This document shows, piece after piece, positions 9,217 through 22,797 of a DNA stretch of 64,000 nt. Location: NCBI GenBank assembly GCA_047967505.1, contig CM106538.1; one strand, 5' to 3'. How positions within the stretch are numbered: position 1 is the first letter of the stretch; every line of letters starts with the position of its first letter. The DNA is from Dipteris shenzhenensis (taxonomy: Eukaryota; Polypodiophyta; Polypodiopsida; Gleicheniales). Below the pieces are notes generated by a model. That model saw only the letters and a program-made list of their open reading frames with translations, made no database searches and was not told the DNA's origin. The position numbers were made by a program, and so were the translations under genes.

Positions 9217-12200
9217 GTGAGTTTCTCAAGCATTGGAACTTACCTATTAGATATGACTTGCATAGAGTAACGAGTCAAGTCATCCAAGCACTCTATTGAT
9301 GCATGCAATCCAAATTAAACAAAATGTAATTGATGTGTGGAGCAGGCACTTTTAAAATTTGCAACTGATGCAATGAATGACTCTCAGGCTTATAGCATAC
9401 TTAAATCGGTAAGGAACTATCCCATTAGTAACTCTTGTATTTTTTATGCCTTGCAAAATGTCCCTTCTTAGTTTTTCCAAGTTCGTACTACATAGTGTTC
9501 CTTAATTCATAAAAGATTTGGATTTTTTATGCCTATAAACAGACTCACATCGGGAAATAGAGCACATAGCTAAGCACAATAGAGGCTTTGGAAAAGCTCA
9601 GGTTTAGAAACTTTAAATATTGGTGTCCCTAGTTAAAACCAGACTCAATAGAATAAATACATGAAAATAATAAATTGTTCTTCCAAAGTGAAATTTCAGT
9701 TTCACAATATACAAATAAAAGAACTCTTAATTTTCAAAAGAGGGCCATTGGAACTTCTAATTTCTCCCCTTTGCAACTAAAATGGCAATATTTTCCTTCT
9801 CAATAAATGTAAAGGATCAGAGATCCCGAGTCCAATTCCCATGTGAGATACATCAAGTAGAAAGATTTTAAATAGATTTAACCAAACATGGCCAAAAAAC
9901 CTCCATTCCATTTAGTCTGCAGAATTTTGGCCTTCCAGGAGCACACTAAACAGAGGCATATTTACACAGGCAGAAGGGCCATAAAGGGCTCTCAAAAGGG
10001 GAGCAGGGACTCAAATTGGTAGCTATTGAAGCCCACCAGAAGGTACATGGCACAAAGGATTTGTCTACAGCAGTCTTTGCAACATATAGAGCCACCTTTG
10101 GTACCTTACCTCATCGCTTGTATGCTGCAGGTGTTGGTACATGTATCGGCAAAATTTGTACTTGGATTTCTACATCTATATACCTATTCTTTTGGCTGTA
10201 CATTGATTGTTCTATCTTCGAACCCTGAAGTGTTTGTTTCACATGCATGAATACAGACTGAGTTGTTGTCTCATGTGACATTGTGTGATCTTAAGGAAGT
10301 TCTCTGCTGCTGCAGGGCTCTTCTCATTCTCTATATCTATATAAAGGGTTGTAGGCTCAACCCTTAGTCATTATTGTGACCATCTCTCTATCTCTGTCTC
10401 TGTCTCTCTCTCTCTCTCTCTCTCTTCTCCTCCGCTCCACCTTTGCTCACACGTCCCTCGTAAGTCAGCTTTAGGTTATTGTTAGTGTTGTCATAAACAG
10501 CATCAATGTTAGAGTAAATCCTCTCGAGCACACCATACAACTCTGCTCCAATCCGTGTAACTCCTTTTCCCTAGCCCATACAGCTCCGCCGCTCCAGACC
10601 ATATAGCTTCGCTCCCCCCCTATTGTATACAGTGTTGCTCCCAGCCCTTACAGCTCCTCCGCTCAATTTCTCTTTAATTAAAATAGCATCAAACTCTAAC
10701 CCTAAACAAGGCACAGGGTGGTATACCCCTTTTTTCCTCATTCAGTTTGAGTTGGGCTGAACCCCCAGCCTAACTCAGAGGTTAGTTTCAGCCACGGGCT
10801 ACCTAGGAAGGGACAACATGGAGCCAATGGAATTTCCCATTGTTTGAACAATCAAATGGATATTCAATGAAGAAGGCTATACAAAAGACAATCTTTTTTT
10901 TTCCCCAAGAAAATTACTTCATTAAGTATGAATGAAAACTACGAGAGCGAGCTCAAATGTGGGAGTACATCATGCAATGCATGAGGGAAAAAAAACAGCT
11001 CAAAATGAGCTAATGGAAAACCAAGGCGGAGGCTGAAAATGCCACCTCAACCCTGAGGGAGACTCAGAGAAGAAAGGAGATCCTCTCCAAACTTTGAAAA
11101 AAGTACCTCTCCTGGTAGTAGCTGCTCTAGAGGATCCATGCATGCTTGCCCATATGGACATCAAGTACGTACTGTGTCGGTCCAAATACTAGCCATAACC
11201 TAGGAAGGGTGAACTTGAATACCCTCCATCGCCTTTGTACACTTGGCTCTCCAAATATGCCAAGCTGCAATGCTAGCCAGAATCTCCCAAGACGTGTCTA
11301 CTGAGGCATGAGCAGCTCTGAAAGGAGTGAAGGGAACATTCTGGAGGGAACAAGACTCCACTGAGTGTCCCCATACAATGAGAGCTGGATTTGGATCATG
11401 TCCCTCGAAAAACACCTGAGGGCCAATAAGAGATAACCAAGCCATTGAACCCCAAGTCATATAGAAAGGTGTTGTATGAAAGATACTGAAAATCCTAGCA
11501 ACCAACACCTTTCCAAATCGTCCTCACCTATCTGCACTCCCAAAGGCAATGTTGTACTAACTCAACTACAATGTGACAACAAGGACAAGTAGGGTCAACC
11601 CCGAACCTGGATCTCCACAAGTTCACTGCAATCCCTCCATGAATAGAAAGCCAAAAGAAAAGAGCAATCCATTCCCACTCCCCTGGGTCCCACTGCAAGA
11701 AGCTAATAGGGGAACCTCCATATAACCAAAGTCTCCAAGACCCTGGTGCAAGGAGAAGAGGATCGAGGTCAAGATACCGCTCTGAAACCTGCAATCTTGA
11801 TAGGCTGAAAGACAACCTCCAAAAGAATATCATTAGAAGATCTTAGAAGTCTGCCTCCCGACTGAACGTCAAAGACTAGGATATCCTCATGTGCATCCTG
11901 CAGGGCAATAATCTGTAACGGAATGCTCATCCCTGAAAACGCTCCCCACCAAGTGGACTCTGTGTCAGCATGTCATCTGTATCAATCCACTCTAGCAGAA
12001 TGGCTTCCTGTAGCTACTGTATCCTGACTGCACTCCCTCTGAGGTGGTCAATTGCTATAAGTCTCTGATCCTCTGGAAGTCTCATAAAGACCTGCCAGGC
12101 GCCTACTGTAGAAGTAGGTCCCCTCTCCCATCTAGACCATTGCATATAATGTGACACTTCAAGTGGCTTGCCATGGTTCAAAATCGAGTCATTACACATG

Positions 12201-14976
12201 ACTGGCTGCCTGTGAATTTCTTCACGAGAGGTGGGTGGAACTCCGCGAAGAGTGTTTCTGAAACATCCCCAAGCTTTCTGAATAGCAGCCATGAGAGGGG
12301 AAGGGGGAGATTTGAGATGGGCTGAAGTAAAGATCCATCTGATACTATCCATCCAATCTCCCCCATGAGATGGGGTACAAGAAAGAATGCTGCGTGATAA
12401 AAAATCTTTTCAGGACTCCTGTCCAGGCATCAATCCACGTGCTACGAAGGTGCAGAGCAAGTTCATACACTGCAAGTTCGGATCAATGATATTGAGACCT
12501 CTTGTGGGGAGAATGAGGGTCTCCCGAGCCACCCTGACTACAACATCTAAGGTGCCATCTAAAACGATCCATAGGAAGTTCCTGATAGGTCTCATGAGTT
12601 GAGCGATACAACCTCTAGATCTGCACCAACATGAGCAAACGAACCAGGCAGTGGCCAATAATACCTGGTTCACAACCACAACTCTGGATGCAAGGTCAAG
12701 TCTGGCAGAACTCCAAAAGATGAGTTTCCTCATGATACTCTCCAACATGGGAGCAAACTGCTGTGCCAGAGAGATGCCGACCCCAACCTGGCATCCCAGA
12801 TATCTGACGGAAACTCCCCTCTGAATCCAGGTGAACCCTATGTCATTTCCCCAGTCTGGAGTGTCCTCATCACTGATCCAAAAGCCATTGGATTTGTTCC
12901 AGTTAATGTGTGAACTTGCTGCAATGCAAAACAAATCCAATGCCGTCCTTAATGAAGTCAGTGTCTGTGAAGTGGCATCCAAAAAAACAGCCGTATCATC
13001 TACCAACTGACTATCTAAGAGCTCATCCTCCTGTCTCAAAGAAAACCTGAGCCCTACAATACCAGCTTAAGCTCTAATGTAATAGCTTATAGCTTCAGCC
13101 AACCACAAATAGGAATAGAAAGGAGGCTAAGGGGCATCCCTGGCGGACTGATCTCGTAATCTCAAACCTATCTCCCCTGACTCTCCCATTAAGAACATGG
13201 CTGTGGGCTGAGCTGTAGAGGGCTGCCATCCCTCTGATCCATGCATCTAAGAAACCAAAGCGAGTAAGTGTGCCCTCCAGAAAGCCCCAGAGCTTTCTCA
13301 AAGTCTAAGAGTAGAATGGACAGCCTCTCGCCATTATGCATGGCCCAATCCATAGCCTCCCAAAATGAGAAAATGTTATCAAAGATGCTCCTGCCATGCA
13401 CAAATCCCGTCTGCGTATCATGGATAAGATCTGGGAAAAAGGGCTGCAGACGAAGGCTAATAGCTTTAGCTAGGATTTTACACAAGGTAATCAGTATCCA
13501 CTGAGACACTAAATTCCTGCAACTCCCTTTCGGAATCAAATTAATGAGGCCCTCTATAAGTGAGTCTGGCATCTCACCCGAGTTCCATACACCCTGCAGG
13601 GCTGAAGTATCCCCAATCTGATCCCAAAAATTAATAAAAGATAAGGGGGTAAGTCCATCTAAACCAAGACACTTGCAATTGTGAAGGGCACAGAGAGCAA
13701 TCCTTAACTCTATGTTGGTGCAGGGTGCATCAAGTGAGACAGTCATATCCCCTGTCACCAACCCAGGTAAGTGTCGCCAGATAACCACTCTAGCATCATT
13801 TGTAGCCTGAGCGTCAGGATCTGTTGTAAGAAGGGAGGCATAGAAATCAGTGGCAACTTGAAAGACGACATCTGGATGTGTCTGAAGAAATCCGCCTGAT
13901 TCACCAAGCTGTGAGACGCTCTCCCTACCATGTCTGGGGCCAAGAGCAAAGAAGAACTGCTTGTTGATCCTACCTCCCATCTGAGTCGAAAATGACTCTC
14001 TGGCATGAAAGGCATACTCTGCTCTCTGATCTAAAAGTGACTACTGTTGCTGGGCCCTTGCTGCAGCAAGGCACTCCTGAATCCAAGCATCTGTAGGCCT
14101 CTTCTGCTCCTCTCTCTAGAGGGAAGCCAACTGCTAGTGGATACCTATCTGACACCTTAGGATCTCACCCCTCTTGATATGAGCAACTAAAGGATAAAAG
14201 TCGCTAATATCAGATAGGGCTGTGGCTAAATCTAACAAAGAAAGCTACCCATCATGCATATGAGATACCCATGTCCTCAACACTGTCTCTGTAAGGCCCT
14301 CCTCTACATAAAAGGCATATGGAATCCTAACACTGGCAGAGCGGCCCCTCACATGAGGATCTGAAACCATCACAATAACTGAAAAATGATCCGAAGTGGA
14401 CACCCCAACTGCAATGCATTGATGTTGATATTAGTGTAGCCTTAATCGGAAGCTATATAAGTATGTGACTTCTCAATCAAGAATCTTGTGAAGTTTCAGG
14501 GCTAACAGTACCACCTCTGTCAAGAGCCCAATCATCCACATAAAATCTATCAATCCGTGCATGGATAGGCATCTGTAATCTCCTGTTCGACCAAGAAAAC
14601 AGGAGAGATGTGGTTGAGTGTGAAAAGCATCATCGTGCCAAGTATCCCTACAGCTGCACTGAAAAAGAAAGGCCTCCCAAGCTGATCTCTCTAGGGAGTG
14701 AATACCACCTTTCCTACCACCGCTTTTGTCTGAGGGCATTTCAACCATGTTGAAATCGCCCCCTATAATCCAAGCATCTGCAATCTGTGACCAAAAGAGC
14801 AGTTCCTTCCAAAGAAGGACACGATCCCCTCTAGAATTGGAAGCATAAAGGTTTAAAAGACCAACCTTATGTCCACCAATCAAAAGTATAATCCACTGAG
14901 CCCTCGAAGGGACTATGATCTCGTGTCCAATCACCAAGGGGAGTATAGAAGAAGAAATAGAGATGCAAGTACCTCC

Positions 14977-15062
<86 letters not shown>

Positions 15063-18000
15063 AAGAAAGAAAGAAAGAAAGAAAGTTTATGAAAGTCTTT
15101 GGAAGACCGATGGGTCTATGAGACTGTGAAAAACCTGATACAATGAGATGTGGTAGTGGAGCTACTAAACGAGCATCCACGCCAATGCAAAATGCAAAAA
15201 ATGCAAAATGGCAGTACTAAGTCCTAAGTACAACATAGTCATGTCAGTAGTGGACTATATATCACTCTCAGCATATCATCAACATCATCATCATCATCAA
15301 CCCGCAAGACGTCAGGATGGATGAGGCAGTGGAGGTGTGAGGTCGGTAATAGAGTGTTGTCGCCCCCTTAAAGGTGCAGTCCTGGCACGTCTCCTAGTCG
15401 TAGCTCTGCATCTAACCAAGGCCACTTTGACCCCCGTCGGTCGAGCTCCGACTCTAAACAAGGAGATGTCCCCCAGTGTGATCTGTGTGTCAATCCTCTG
15501 TCTGAGCTGTTGGGTCACCGGCTCCGGGTCACGATCATGTCGAGGCCTCATCCCGCGGGGATCTACGTGGTCTGGCTGAGAGAACTCCGTGATAGAGCTC
15601 TGAGAGGGATCAACCGAGGAAGAAGTCTGATCTTGGCTTTGTGCTCGGAGTATCCTCTTGCGGTGTCTAAATGTCTCATGAATGAAACCTGCTAAACATC
15701 GCTGGTCTGGGTAGGAGAGGAAACGGGCCAAAATCCCATAGCTATCTCTGAAGAGGCAGTAGAAACGCCCTCAGATCTCATAGTAAACAAGACACCTAAA
15801 GATGAAATGCTCCTCTGTCTCAACCTCCTACATGTCACACAATGTGCATATGCGCCTCTCCCTGGGTAGTCGCTCTACTCTGTCGCTCTCGATACAGAGT
15901 CTGTGTGAGGAAACCTGGAACTGCCTAAGAGAGATCCTCAGCGAGTGGGGTAGGTGAATCTGCGTATATCCTAGTGGATCAATGAAACCCTCCGCTGTGA
16001 TATGTAAGAAGTGATCTCTATAGAAGCCCAGCTTTACTGGAAGATCACTCGGGCCCAACCAGGTCCGGAATGTGTGTAGCTATAGTAGATTCTCATGGAT
16101 AACCTGGTTGACCTCGTGTGATAGGAGGGGAGAAAACAAAGCATCCATACTGTACTGGAATGGAGGTAGTCTGTCCATGTGGAGCCCCAACCCCCCAAAC
16201 CATCTCTCTGTACGTGCATACCAACACCTCTGGTCTCCCCCTGCTGCAAGTGCCATAGAAGAGGACAGTGCTAGCCATGGTAGCCTGCTACGCCTAGAGG
16301 TGTAATCCCCATACTTCCTGACTCGGTACAGATACGTGATGACCTGAAATGCAGTATCTAACTGTAATGGGGGTGACCCAAACTCTGCCTGAATGATCTA
16401 GTGAGGAATGAATGGCTTACCACGGAGCATCCGTGATAACATGAGAACCTGTAGCCGCTCCACCCTGGCCCACTCTGTATCCGATAAGTCTGGCCCCCAA
16501 CATAGACTGCCATACATCCCCACTGGATGGACCAAGGAGTCAAAAAGCAACCCTTTGATCCATGGATCCTGAAAGTGAGAGCGGAAGCACTGCCTCTCTA
16601 GTCTAGCCAATGAAGCATATCCTCTGCCCAAGCATGCCTCCATCGCGGGTCTCATAGTGAAGTTGGTCCAGAAAAGACGACCCCAAGATAAGTGTATGAT
16701 GCAACTACCTCAACAGGTGACCCATCAAATGCGAACTGCTCCTGGCACATAACGCCTCGAGATGTATTGAAGATCATAACCTTGGTTTTACCCAGAGAGA
16801 TTAACATCTATATACATAGAAATTATTACATACATATGTTATTATGCCATGCTCCCGTATCCAATCACCAAGGGAAGTATAGAAGAAGAAACAGAGATAC
16901 AAAAGACAATCTCAACAGTATCAAAGAGAAAATACCCAATAGTGAATGGAATTTTGTTGATGGCATATGCAGAGTCTATCACATGCTCTAGTCACTTGTA
17001 GAAACTAAGCAGCAAAGGCAAAATTGCAAGTTGAAAGGCACTCGGATTTGGATACAAGAAAAGCTTACTCCACATCAGCTTAAACAAAGAGCCATGGAAC
17101 TCACCAAAGTAAAGGAATCCAAGAAGGAGGCTAACGGTTTACAGAGAAGGAAAGCACTTAGCAAGGAATTCAAATCTAAGCTTAAAGGCTGATGTAATGA
17201 AATTCATAGTATATTAGCATTAGAAAATAGTTACACTTTAAAACAACAGTGGAAACACTTAATGCACTCTCATTTCGAAATTTGATGTACGAGCTACTTC
17301 TTGGTCCCATAGATCTTTTTGGTATTCCGCAAACATTAATAGATCTTTCTTACTTTCTTTCTTCTCACTATTGCAGCCCCTGCCCTAACCTTTTTTTTTC
17401 CCCCCCAAAAAGATCACTTCATTAAGTATGATTGAAAACCGCAAGAGCAAGCTCTAATCGGGAGTACAACATGCCATGCATGAGAAGAAAATAAACAGCT
17501 CAAAAAGAGCTAACAAAATCGAAGGTGGAGGCTGAAAATGCCACCTCAACCCTGAAGAAGACTCAAAGAAGAAGGGAGATCCTCTCCAAACTCTGAAGAA
17601 GATAGCCCTCCTGGCAATAGCCACTCTGGAGGATCCCTGCATGCTCGACCAGATGGACATCAGAGTATGTATAGTATCAGTCCATATACTGGCCATAGAC
17701 TGGAAGGGATGAACCTGTGAACCCTCTATCGCCTCCGTACATCTGGCTCTCCACATATGTCATGCTGTAATGCTAGCCGAAATCTCCCATCATGTATCTA
17801 CCGAGGCATGAGCAGCTTTGAAAGGAGTGAAAGGAACATCCTGAAGGGAACACGAGTCCACAGAGTGTCATGGTATAATGAAGGCTGAATCTCAGTCATG
17901 TCCCTCGAAAAACACCTGAGGGTCATTGAGAGAACACTGATCCCCAGGTCATGAAGAAGGTTGCTCTATGAAAAATACAAAGAATCCTAGCAACACCCTT

Positions 18001-21000
18001 CTCTTTCTATTCCTGAGGGATTTCCAGAGCCTCCTCCAAAAGTTCCTCTGCATCTCTACAGGAATCCGAAAAGAGTCCCAATGTGGAGCTCTGGAAGGCT
18101 GCCAACCTCTGCTGTTGAGCTGAAGTCTTCTGGAATTTTTGACTGTGTAACGAAAGAAGGGGATGCTCTTCTCTCGGTGCCCTTCGTCAATCCATTCCCA
18201 TTCCCCAGGGTCCCACTGCAAGAACCTAATGAACCCGAGTCTCCAAGACCCAAGTGCCAAGAGAAGAGGGTAGGCATCAAGATACCCCTGTGAATCCGTG
18301 CCCCATTCCATGTGACCTGCAATCCTAATAAGCTGGAAGGCAACCTCGAAAAGAATATCACCTGAAGATCTGAGTTGTCTGCCTTCTTGACTAAACATCA
18401 AAGAATAGGGTCTCCTCAAGTGCATCCCACAAGGCTATAACTATAGGAATACCTGTCCTCGTGAAAGCTCCCAACCAAGTGGACTCTGTGATCGACAAAT
18501 CATCTGTTTCTATCCAATCTGTTGGTATGGCTGCCTCTATCTGCTGCATCCTGACTCCACTCCCTCTGAGATGGCCAACAGAAGTGAATCTCTGATCCTC
18601 TGGAAGCTGGCTAAACGTCTTCCAGACACCTACTATAGAAGCAGGTCCCCTCTCCCATCTAGACCACTGCATATAATGTGATGCTCCTAGTCATCTGCCA
18701 TGCTCATCCAATATCGAGTCATTCCACATGACTGGCTGTCTGTCTATCTCTTCTGGAGAGGACGGTGGAACTCACCGAAGAGTGATTCTGAAGCTGCCCC
18801 AAGCTTTCAGAATGGCAGCCATGAGAGGGAAAGAGGGAGATCTAAGATGGGCTGAAGTAAAAGTCCATCTGGAGTTGTCCATCCAATCTCCCCCATGTGA
18901 TGGTATACGATACTAAATGTTGTGTAAGAAAAAATTCTTCCAAGGCTCTTGTCTAGGCATCAATCCTCGTACTACAAACTTGCAGAGCAAGGCCATACAC
19001 TGCAAGTTCGGATCAATAATATTGAGGCCTCCTTCCCCTGTGGGGAGAATGAGAGTCTCCCAAGCTGCCCTGGCCAAAGCATCTCAGGTGCCATCTAACC
19101 CACTCCAAAGGAAATTCCAGATAGGTCTCATGAGCTGAGCGATACAACCTCTAGATCTGCACTTGCAAGAGCAGACAAACCAGGCAGTAGCCAATAGTAC
19201 CTGGTTCACAACCACCACCCTGAATGCGAGGTCAAGTCTGGCAGAACTCCAAAAAACGAGTTTCCTCCTGATACTCTCTAACACGGGAGCAAATTGTTGT
19301 GCTAGAGAGATCCCTAACCCGACCTGGCATCCTAAGTACCTGATGGGAACACCCCTCTGAATCCAAGTGAACCCTACAGTTTGGAGTGTCCTCATCACTA
19401 ATCCAGAAACCATTGGATTTATTCCAATTAATGTGAGCCCCTACCTATCCTGAATGAAGTGAGTGTCTGTGCGTCGCATCCAAAAAAACAGCCGTGTCAA
19501 CTGCCAACTCACTCTCCAAGAGCTCATCCTCCTATGTCAATGGAAGCCTCAGCCCTGTAATATCAACTTGAGCTCTAATGTAGTAGTTCATAGCTTCAGC
19601 CACAAATAAAGAGAAAAGGAGCTAAAGGGCATCCTTGATGGACTGATCTGGTAATCTGAAACCTGTCTCCCCTGACTCCACCAATAAGCATCTAGCTATG
19701 GGCTGATCTGTAGAGAGCTGACACCCCTCTGATCCATGCATCCGAAAATCCGAAACGAGCAAGGGTACCCTCTAAGAACCTCCAGTCTACCATGTCATAA
19801 GCTTTCTCAAAGTCCAGGAGTAGAATGGCAAGCCTATGACGATTATGCATGGCCCAGTCAGAAGCCTCCCAAAATGAGAAGATGTTATCGAAAATGCTCC
19901 TGCCGTGCACAAAGCCCGTTTGCGTATCATGTATAAGATCTGGAAGAAAAGGCTGCAAACGAAGGCTGATTGCTTTTGCTAAGATTTTGTACAAGGTGCC
20001 CAAAAGAGTGATTGGTCTCCACTGAGACACTAAATTCCTGCAGCCCCCTTTTGGAATAAGATGAATGAGACGCTCCATAAGCGAGTCTGGCATCTCATCC
20101 GAGTCCCAAACTCCTTGTAGGGCTGAGGTAATGTGATCCCCAATCTGATCCCAAAAAGTGATAAAGAAAGAGGGGTTAAGTCCATCTGATCCTAGACACT
20201 TGCCCTTATGAGGGGCGGATAAAGCAATCCTAAACTCTATGTTGGTGAAGGGTGCATCCAGTGAGACTTTTATATCCCCTATGCGGATTGTCTATAGAGC
20301 CAACAGTTACGGGCACGCACACACACACACTCTTTTTTTTTGGGTGAAACCATATATTTTTTGTGTGGGAAACCTCAAAAGAGGAGAAAAGCCACTACCA
20401 TGAAGTACAAAGTAAAAAGATTAGAAGTGAAACTCTTGGGAGAAAGCTTCCCAAAGATCACCAGAAAGTAAAAAAATATACATTAACCAAGGGGAGGATC
20501 AAGCAGTATATCCTCCATCTTAAGATTATTCACTTCCAGAAAATGAGATAAGGGAGAAGTGGCCCCATCAATGAAACAAAGTTGCTTTTGCCCTTATGGT
20601 TTCTCTTGAGATAAGCCGGTATCCTGAACTTCTGAACCAAAGGGTCAAAAACCTGCCTCAACCATGGATGAAAAGAATCCAAACAACAAGGAACCTCAAT
20701 ATCCTGAATACAACCAGTCTCCAAAGTCCTGCACTGCAGCCACTGTCTGAACAGAAGTATCTGGAAAGGAGCAAGACTCCATATCATTATTTCCAACAAT
20801 ATCATCCTGAGCAGACGGCAGGAAGTGTCTGAAGAACAGGAGGATGAACCAAAGAGGAATCCATTACATCTTGCATAACATCAGAAGTTTGCAGCAGTGA
20901 AGAAGCATCAGACATAACAACTTCAATCTTTGAAATAGGAGCCAGATCAGGATCACAGGGAACACCAAAATCAAGCACTGTAGTTATTGGATCCAGGCCT

Positions 21001-22766
21001 GCCAAAACAGCAAAAGGATTGGATTCTGTAACTGCTGGAACTCCCTGAACTTTTCTCCAAACTTTAGAGGTTTTAACAAAATGCCTGACTTCCGGTATGC
21101 TAGAAGAAGAGATAGGAACAGTATGAGACTGAGTAGGAATAGCAGAAGGTGTGGGAACAGAAGCTGGAGAAGGGCATGCTCTAGCAAAATGTCCCAGTTG
21201 CAACATTTATAACAGGCATTTGGAAATGAAGAAAAACCAAGTGGAATCCGAAAAGGATGAGAAAAACCAAAATCAACTTCCAAACACGGAGGGACCAACT
21301 GCTCCATTTCCTAAAGAACACACACCCGTAAATGTCTACTAGTGACCAGAAAATCTTGCTTAGGAATAAAGAGAACACGGCCTAGCAGAGCTGCAATAGA
21401 AGAGACATGCAGGATAAGTGGAACCGGTAAATCTTTCAAGGTAATCCAAACAGGACAAAAGCTGAGTGAACAGGCTGGATCAAATAAAGGATCCCAAGGC
21501 ATAGCAACCGCAAAATGACCGGCCCCATGTACACCCCCCAAGGTAAGCAAATGAAAAACAATGTCCACAGAAGTACAGTGAGAAAAATAAAATCCCTCGC
21601 CTAAAAAGACAAGGATGTAATCTTGCCAGCACCCACTGCAGCTGAGGACTAGGCTTGTAAGTTGTTCACGGACAAGACTCTTCCCATAAAGTAGAGGCAA
21701 ACACCAAGCTGCTGCTCCTGGCAAATACTGTGAAGCAAAGGCTCAAGAGAAAGAGATCTTCGTAATGAAAAGCCAGCAGGGGAAGGCGAAAACACCGAGT
21801 CAACACACAATTGACGAAGCAAATCCTTCTGAAGCGAGGAAGAGGGGAAGTTGGAGGAATCAAACTTGGCTGTCTTCACCCCTTCCGAAACTGTTGAAGA
21901 TGTGAGCAGGAAGCACATGGCTCTCAAAAGGAGAACCAACAGGAGAAGAGAAGGGGAAGGGCGCTGCAGAAAAAGGAGCTGGGGTGAATTCGAGGACAGA
22001 CGGGGGAGAACCTAGGGCTGACAAGGTGGAGACGGGGACTGACGAAGTTGAAGCGGAGACGGGATGGAAACAAGGTGGAGACAAGATGGAAACAAGGGAG
22101 GCATGGGCTGACGAAGTTGAAGCGGAGGCAGACGGGATGGAAACAAAGAAGGTAGGGGCTGACGAGGTAGAAACAGACAGAGCAAAGGAAGACAAGGCTG
22201 AACAGGGCGAGGGAGCAGAGGAGCTCACCATCGCTCACACACACACACACACAAGACAGGACATCATTTGTTTAAATGCATGTTGTATTCTATTGTTTGG
22301 AACTATTGGAGCGCGCGCACACACACACACACACAGTCTATTGATGCCCACGGGAGACCAACAGGTCTATGGGACAGCAAAAAAACCATTTAGTACATCT
22401 ACTTTAGGGAGGGCACATGGCAGCTCCCAGGGAGTGCAAAAGTAACCCCAATTATTTAGAGTACCTACATAATAGTCTGAAAGAGTAATCAGACATACAT
22501 CAGTTTAAGACTGAGAGTCTTTTGGTTTGAATTTAAACTCTTTGATTAGCGTGCCTTCACGGTAAACTGCCCATTTTCCATCCTTCCTAGCAGCCCTGGC
22601 TTTAGCTAATTCTATTGCCTTATTCTTCAATTGAGCTTGTGAAAGTTCCTCAGCTATCCATATCTTGGTCCCTTCCAACTCGTAAGATTGTCGAAGAAGC
22701 TTGATCCATGAATCTCACGACTTAAGTGTAAGGATAGCATGTCCTCTGGAGTGCCGTATATTAATT

Positions 22767-22797
<31 letters not shown>

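Larger units (their letters stand above)
10895..16896 (-). mobile_element. L1 LINE (L1-b), with a lineage-B LINE inside
   Basis: It is flanked by a perfect 16-bp repeat ATACAAAAGACAATCT (10879-10894 and 16897-16912). The 3' end on the minus strand is CTTAATGAAGTAAT and a short A run (T run 10894-10902). L1 ORF2 runs from the endonuclease (about 14980 down) through RT to zf-RVT and the C-terminus at 11000. All domains are recognisable but broken by many stops. A block of unrelated LINE sequence plus microsatellite occupies roughly 14980-16850. Confidence 0.85.

Noticed and set aside
10131-10700. Possible solo LTR of a Ty1-copia element (TGTTGG start, TATATAAAG box)
   Set aside because: No second copy, no PBS or PPT and no clear target duplication in the window, so it is only mentioned in the spacer entry.
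14869-15129. Open frame with Cys-Val and Arg-Glu runs
   Set aside because: It is a translation of the TG/AG/AAAG microsatellite on the strand opposite the L1 fragment.
21984-22445. 153-codon plus-strand frame rich in Glu, Thr and Lys
   Set aside because: It is the antisense of the Ser/Pro-rich N-terminus of the L1 ORF1 and runs into CA repeats.
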